Source: Roseimaritima multifibrata
GTDB taxonomy: Bacteria; Planctomycetota; Planctomycetia; Pirellulales; Pirellulaceae
NCBI RefSeq assembly: GCF_007741495.1
Contig: NZ_CP036262.1
Span: 5,642,001 to 5,706,000, forward strand
Length of the DNA: 64,000 bases
Direction: 5' to 3'
The first letter of the stretch is position 1; every line of letters begins with the position of its first letter. Shown here piece after piece: positions 63,001 through 64,000 of this stretch. The notes under the pieces were generated by a model, which was not told the origin of the DNA, did no database searches, and was given only the letters and a program-made list of their open reading frames with translations. A program made the translations under genes and the position numbers.

Positions 63001-63990
63001 CTAACGGACCTGAACGGACACCAATTCCCCGTTGCCAGGTTCCAAACTAAATGGCGGATCCGATTTCAAAGTCAAATCCTGCTCCGTCGCCGGGGACCGG
63101 AACGTCAATTGCCAGGCATGCAGGGCCATCGGCGGCTGAGTGAGCGACAGCGTTTGCGACTTACCTAGCTGCTGGTCCGGCAAATAAACAGGGTCCCCGA
63201 CCACCGGCATATTCAAATGCCAAAGGTGAATACGAATCTGATTGGTTCTTCCGGTCACCGGCCGTGCCTGCAACAGGGCGGTCCCATCGTCATCACGCCG
63301 AATAACCTCGAAGAGAGTCTTTGCTGGCAATCCCTCGGGATCGACTTCACGTCCCCCCGCAGCACTCGCTCGCCGCCCAATCGACGCGTTTACTTCGAAC
63401 CGGTCTTCCGGCGGATGTCCCTGGCAACGGACCAGGTAAACCTTATCGACCGTCCCTTCTTGAAACTGAGCATGCAACAGGGAGGCAAATTTCCTGGAGC
63501 GAGCCAGGACGACGATGCCAGTCGTATTGGCATCCAAACGGTGCACCGGACGAAGCACCTGCGGAGCGTAGATTTGATTCAATATCGATCCCAGAGTATT
63601 GCGATTGAATCGCCCACAGGGATGCATCGGCAGTGGGGCAGGTTTATGGACCGCCACCAAAGCTTCGTCTTCGTACAAAAACCGAATGTCAACGCTGACG
63701 TCGGGCTCAACCGTATCTGGGAACAATCGCCAATAGGATTCCCCACCGTAAACGATTCGAGTCGGCTCGACCGGTTGGTCCCCTAACCGAATGTGTCCGG
63801 CTGCGAAAACAGGTTCCCACTCGGCATGCGAAACATGTGGATGGTTTTCGACAAGGCAATCGATCAAGCTGGATCCGCTACACCGTTCGGGGACATTGAT
63901 CGGGCGTCGATTATCGTAGGGGGTGCTACCGGGCAACGGATTCGTGACTTCCAACAAACGAGCTTGCCGGATTGCCAACTGAGCCTGCAT
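63001..63990 (-). CDS. RluA-family pseudouridine synthase (second copy)
   Basis: 329 aa (the start near the window edge is uncertain; the frame stays open to the last base). Catalytic motif HRLDANTTG (Asp near 151), preceded by YEDEALVAVHKPAPLPMHPCGR and followed by the RTNQIRIHLWHL segment. The N-terminal half (about 1-85) has S4-like features. It is a different paralogue from the gene at 45.3 kb: about as long, but with distinct text in every block. RNA target unassigned. Confidence 0.9.
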   Translation of the reverse strand: MQAQLAIRQARLLEVTNPLPGSTPYDNRRPINVPERCSGSSLIDCLVENHPHVSHAEWEPVFAAGHIRLGDQPVEPTRIVYGGESYWRLFPDTVEPDVSVDIRFLYEDEALVAVHKPAPLPMHPCGRFNRNTLGSILNQIYAPQVLRPVHRLDANTTGIVVLARSRKFASLLHAQFQEGTVDKVYLVRCQGHPPEDRFEVNASIGRRASAAGGREVDPEGLPAKTLFEVIRRDDDGTALLQARPVTGRTNQIRIHLWHLNMPVVGDPVYLPDQQLGKSQTLSLTQPPMALHAWQLTFRSPATEQDLTLKSDPPFSLEPGNGELVSVQVR

Positions 63991-64000
63991 TTTCTGTTCA

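Overview
The window reads as chromosomal DNA of a planctomycete, most likely a Pirellulaceae member (Rhodopirellula / Roseimaritima type). The grounds are a DUF1559 protein tail at the left edge, a PPi-type PEP carboxykinase, a PepSY/DUF2271/DUF4198 iron-linked cluster, several small planctomycete-type proteins, weak or absent Shine-Dalgarno sites at many genes, and GC-rich dispersed repeats between operons. All names come from reading translated sequence; no database search was run. I see no tRNA, rRNA, CRISPR array, prophage or intact insertion sequence.

Layout. 0-4.6 kb: end of a DUF1559 gene and terminator, then a four-gene plus-strand operon (PepSY-TM, DUF2271, DUF4198, membrane flavoreductase) that resembles a ferric-reductase/iron-acquisition module. 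4.9-8.6 kb: fumC and an exported M3 oligopeptidase. 8.6-15.0 kb, minus strand: GtrB-like GT2, GT39-like membrane glycosyltransferase, a giant AsmA/TamB-like protein and a small acidic protein, an envelope-building unit. 15.1 kb: orphan ActR/RegA-type response regulator. 15.8-16.6 kb: tandem array of about 105-bp units, followed by a 56-aa coiled-coil gene. 17.2-25.2 kb: exopolysaccharide locus (chain-length protein, sugar-phosphate transferase with a GGDEF-like N-terminus, flippase, GT4, polysaccharide deacetylase, WecB/TagA/CpsF transferase, exported esterase) without a visible polymerase.

25.3-34.7 kb: truB, an ABC exporter whose permease is fused to a CPBP protease, a lipoprotein, a methyltransferase, an AlaC-like aminotransferase and an exported SurA-like chaperone with two parvulin-like modules. 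34.9-35.2 kb: nested inverted repeats. 35.6-40.4 kb: a small conserved protein, queC, then the translation/secretion cluster ffh-rpsP-trmD-rplS-yraN. 40.5-43.8 kb: a di-haem peroxidase overlapping a PAS histidine kinase. 44.2-47.6 kb: YhaM-like nuclease, RluA-type pseudouridine synthase and a TPR protein with a 21-residue Ala/Glu/Lys repeat.

48.0-52.7 kb: a compact three-gene operon (thioester-reductase-like SDR, MMPL/RND exporter, condensation-type acyltransferase) that looks like a small lipid or lipid-conjugate synthesis and export system; it is the best candidate here for something undescribed. 52.9-57.2 kb: a nuclease-like protein, pyrE, an L,D-transpeptidase, a COG0523 metallochaperone and its ArsR-type regulator. 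57.4-57.6 kb: two copies of a palindromic repeat. 57.8-64 kb: YihY/BrkB membrane protein, the 1172-aa PPi-dependent PEP carboxykinase and a second RluA-type pseudouridine synthase.
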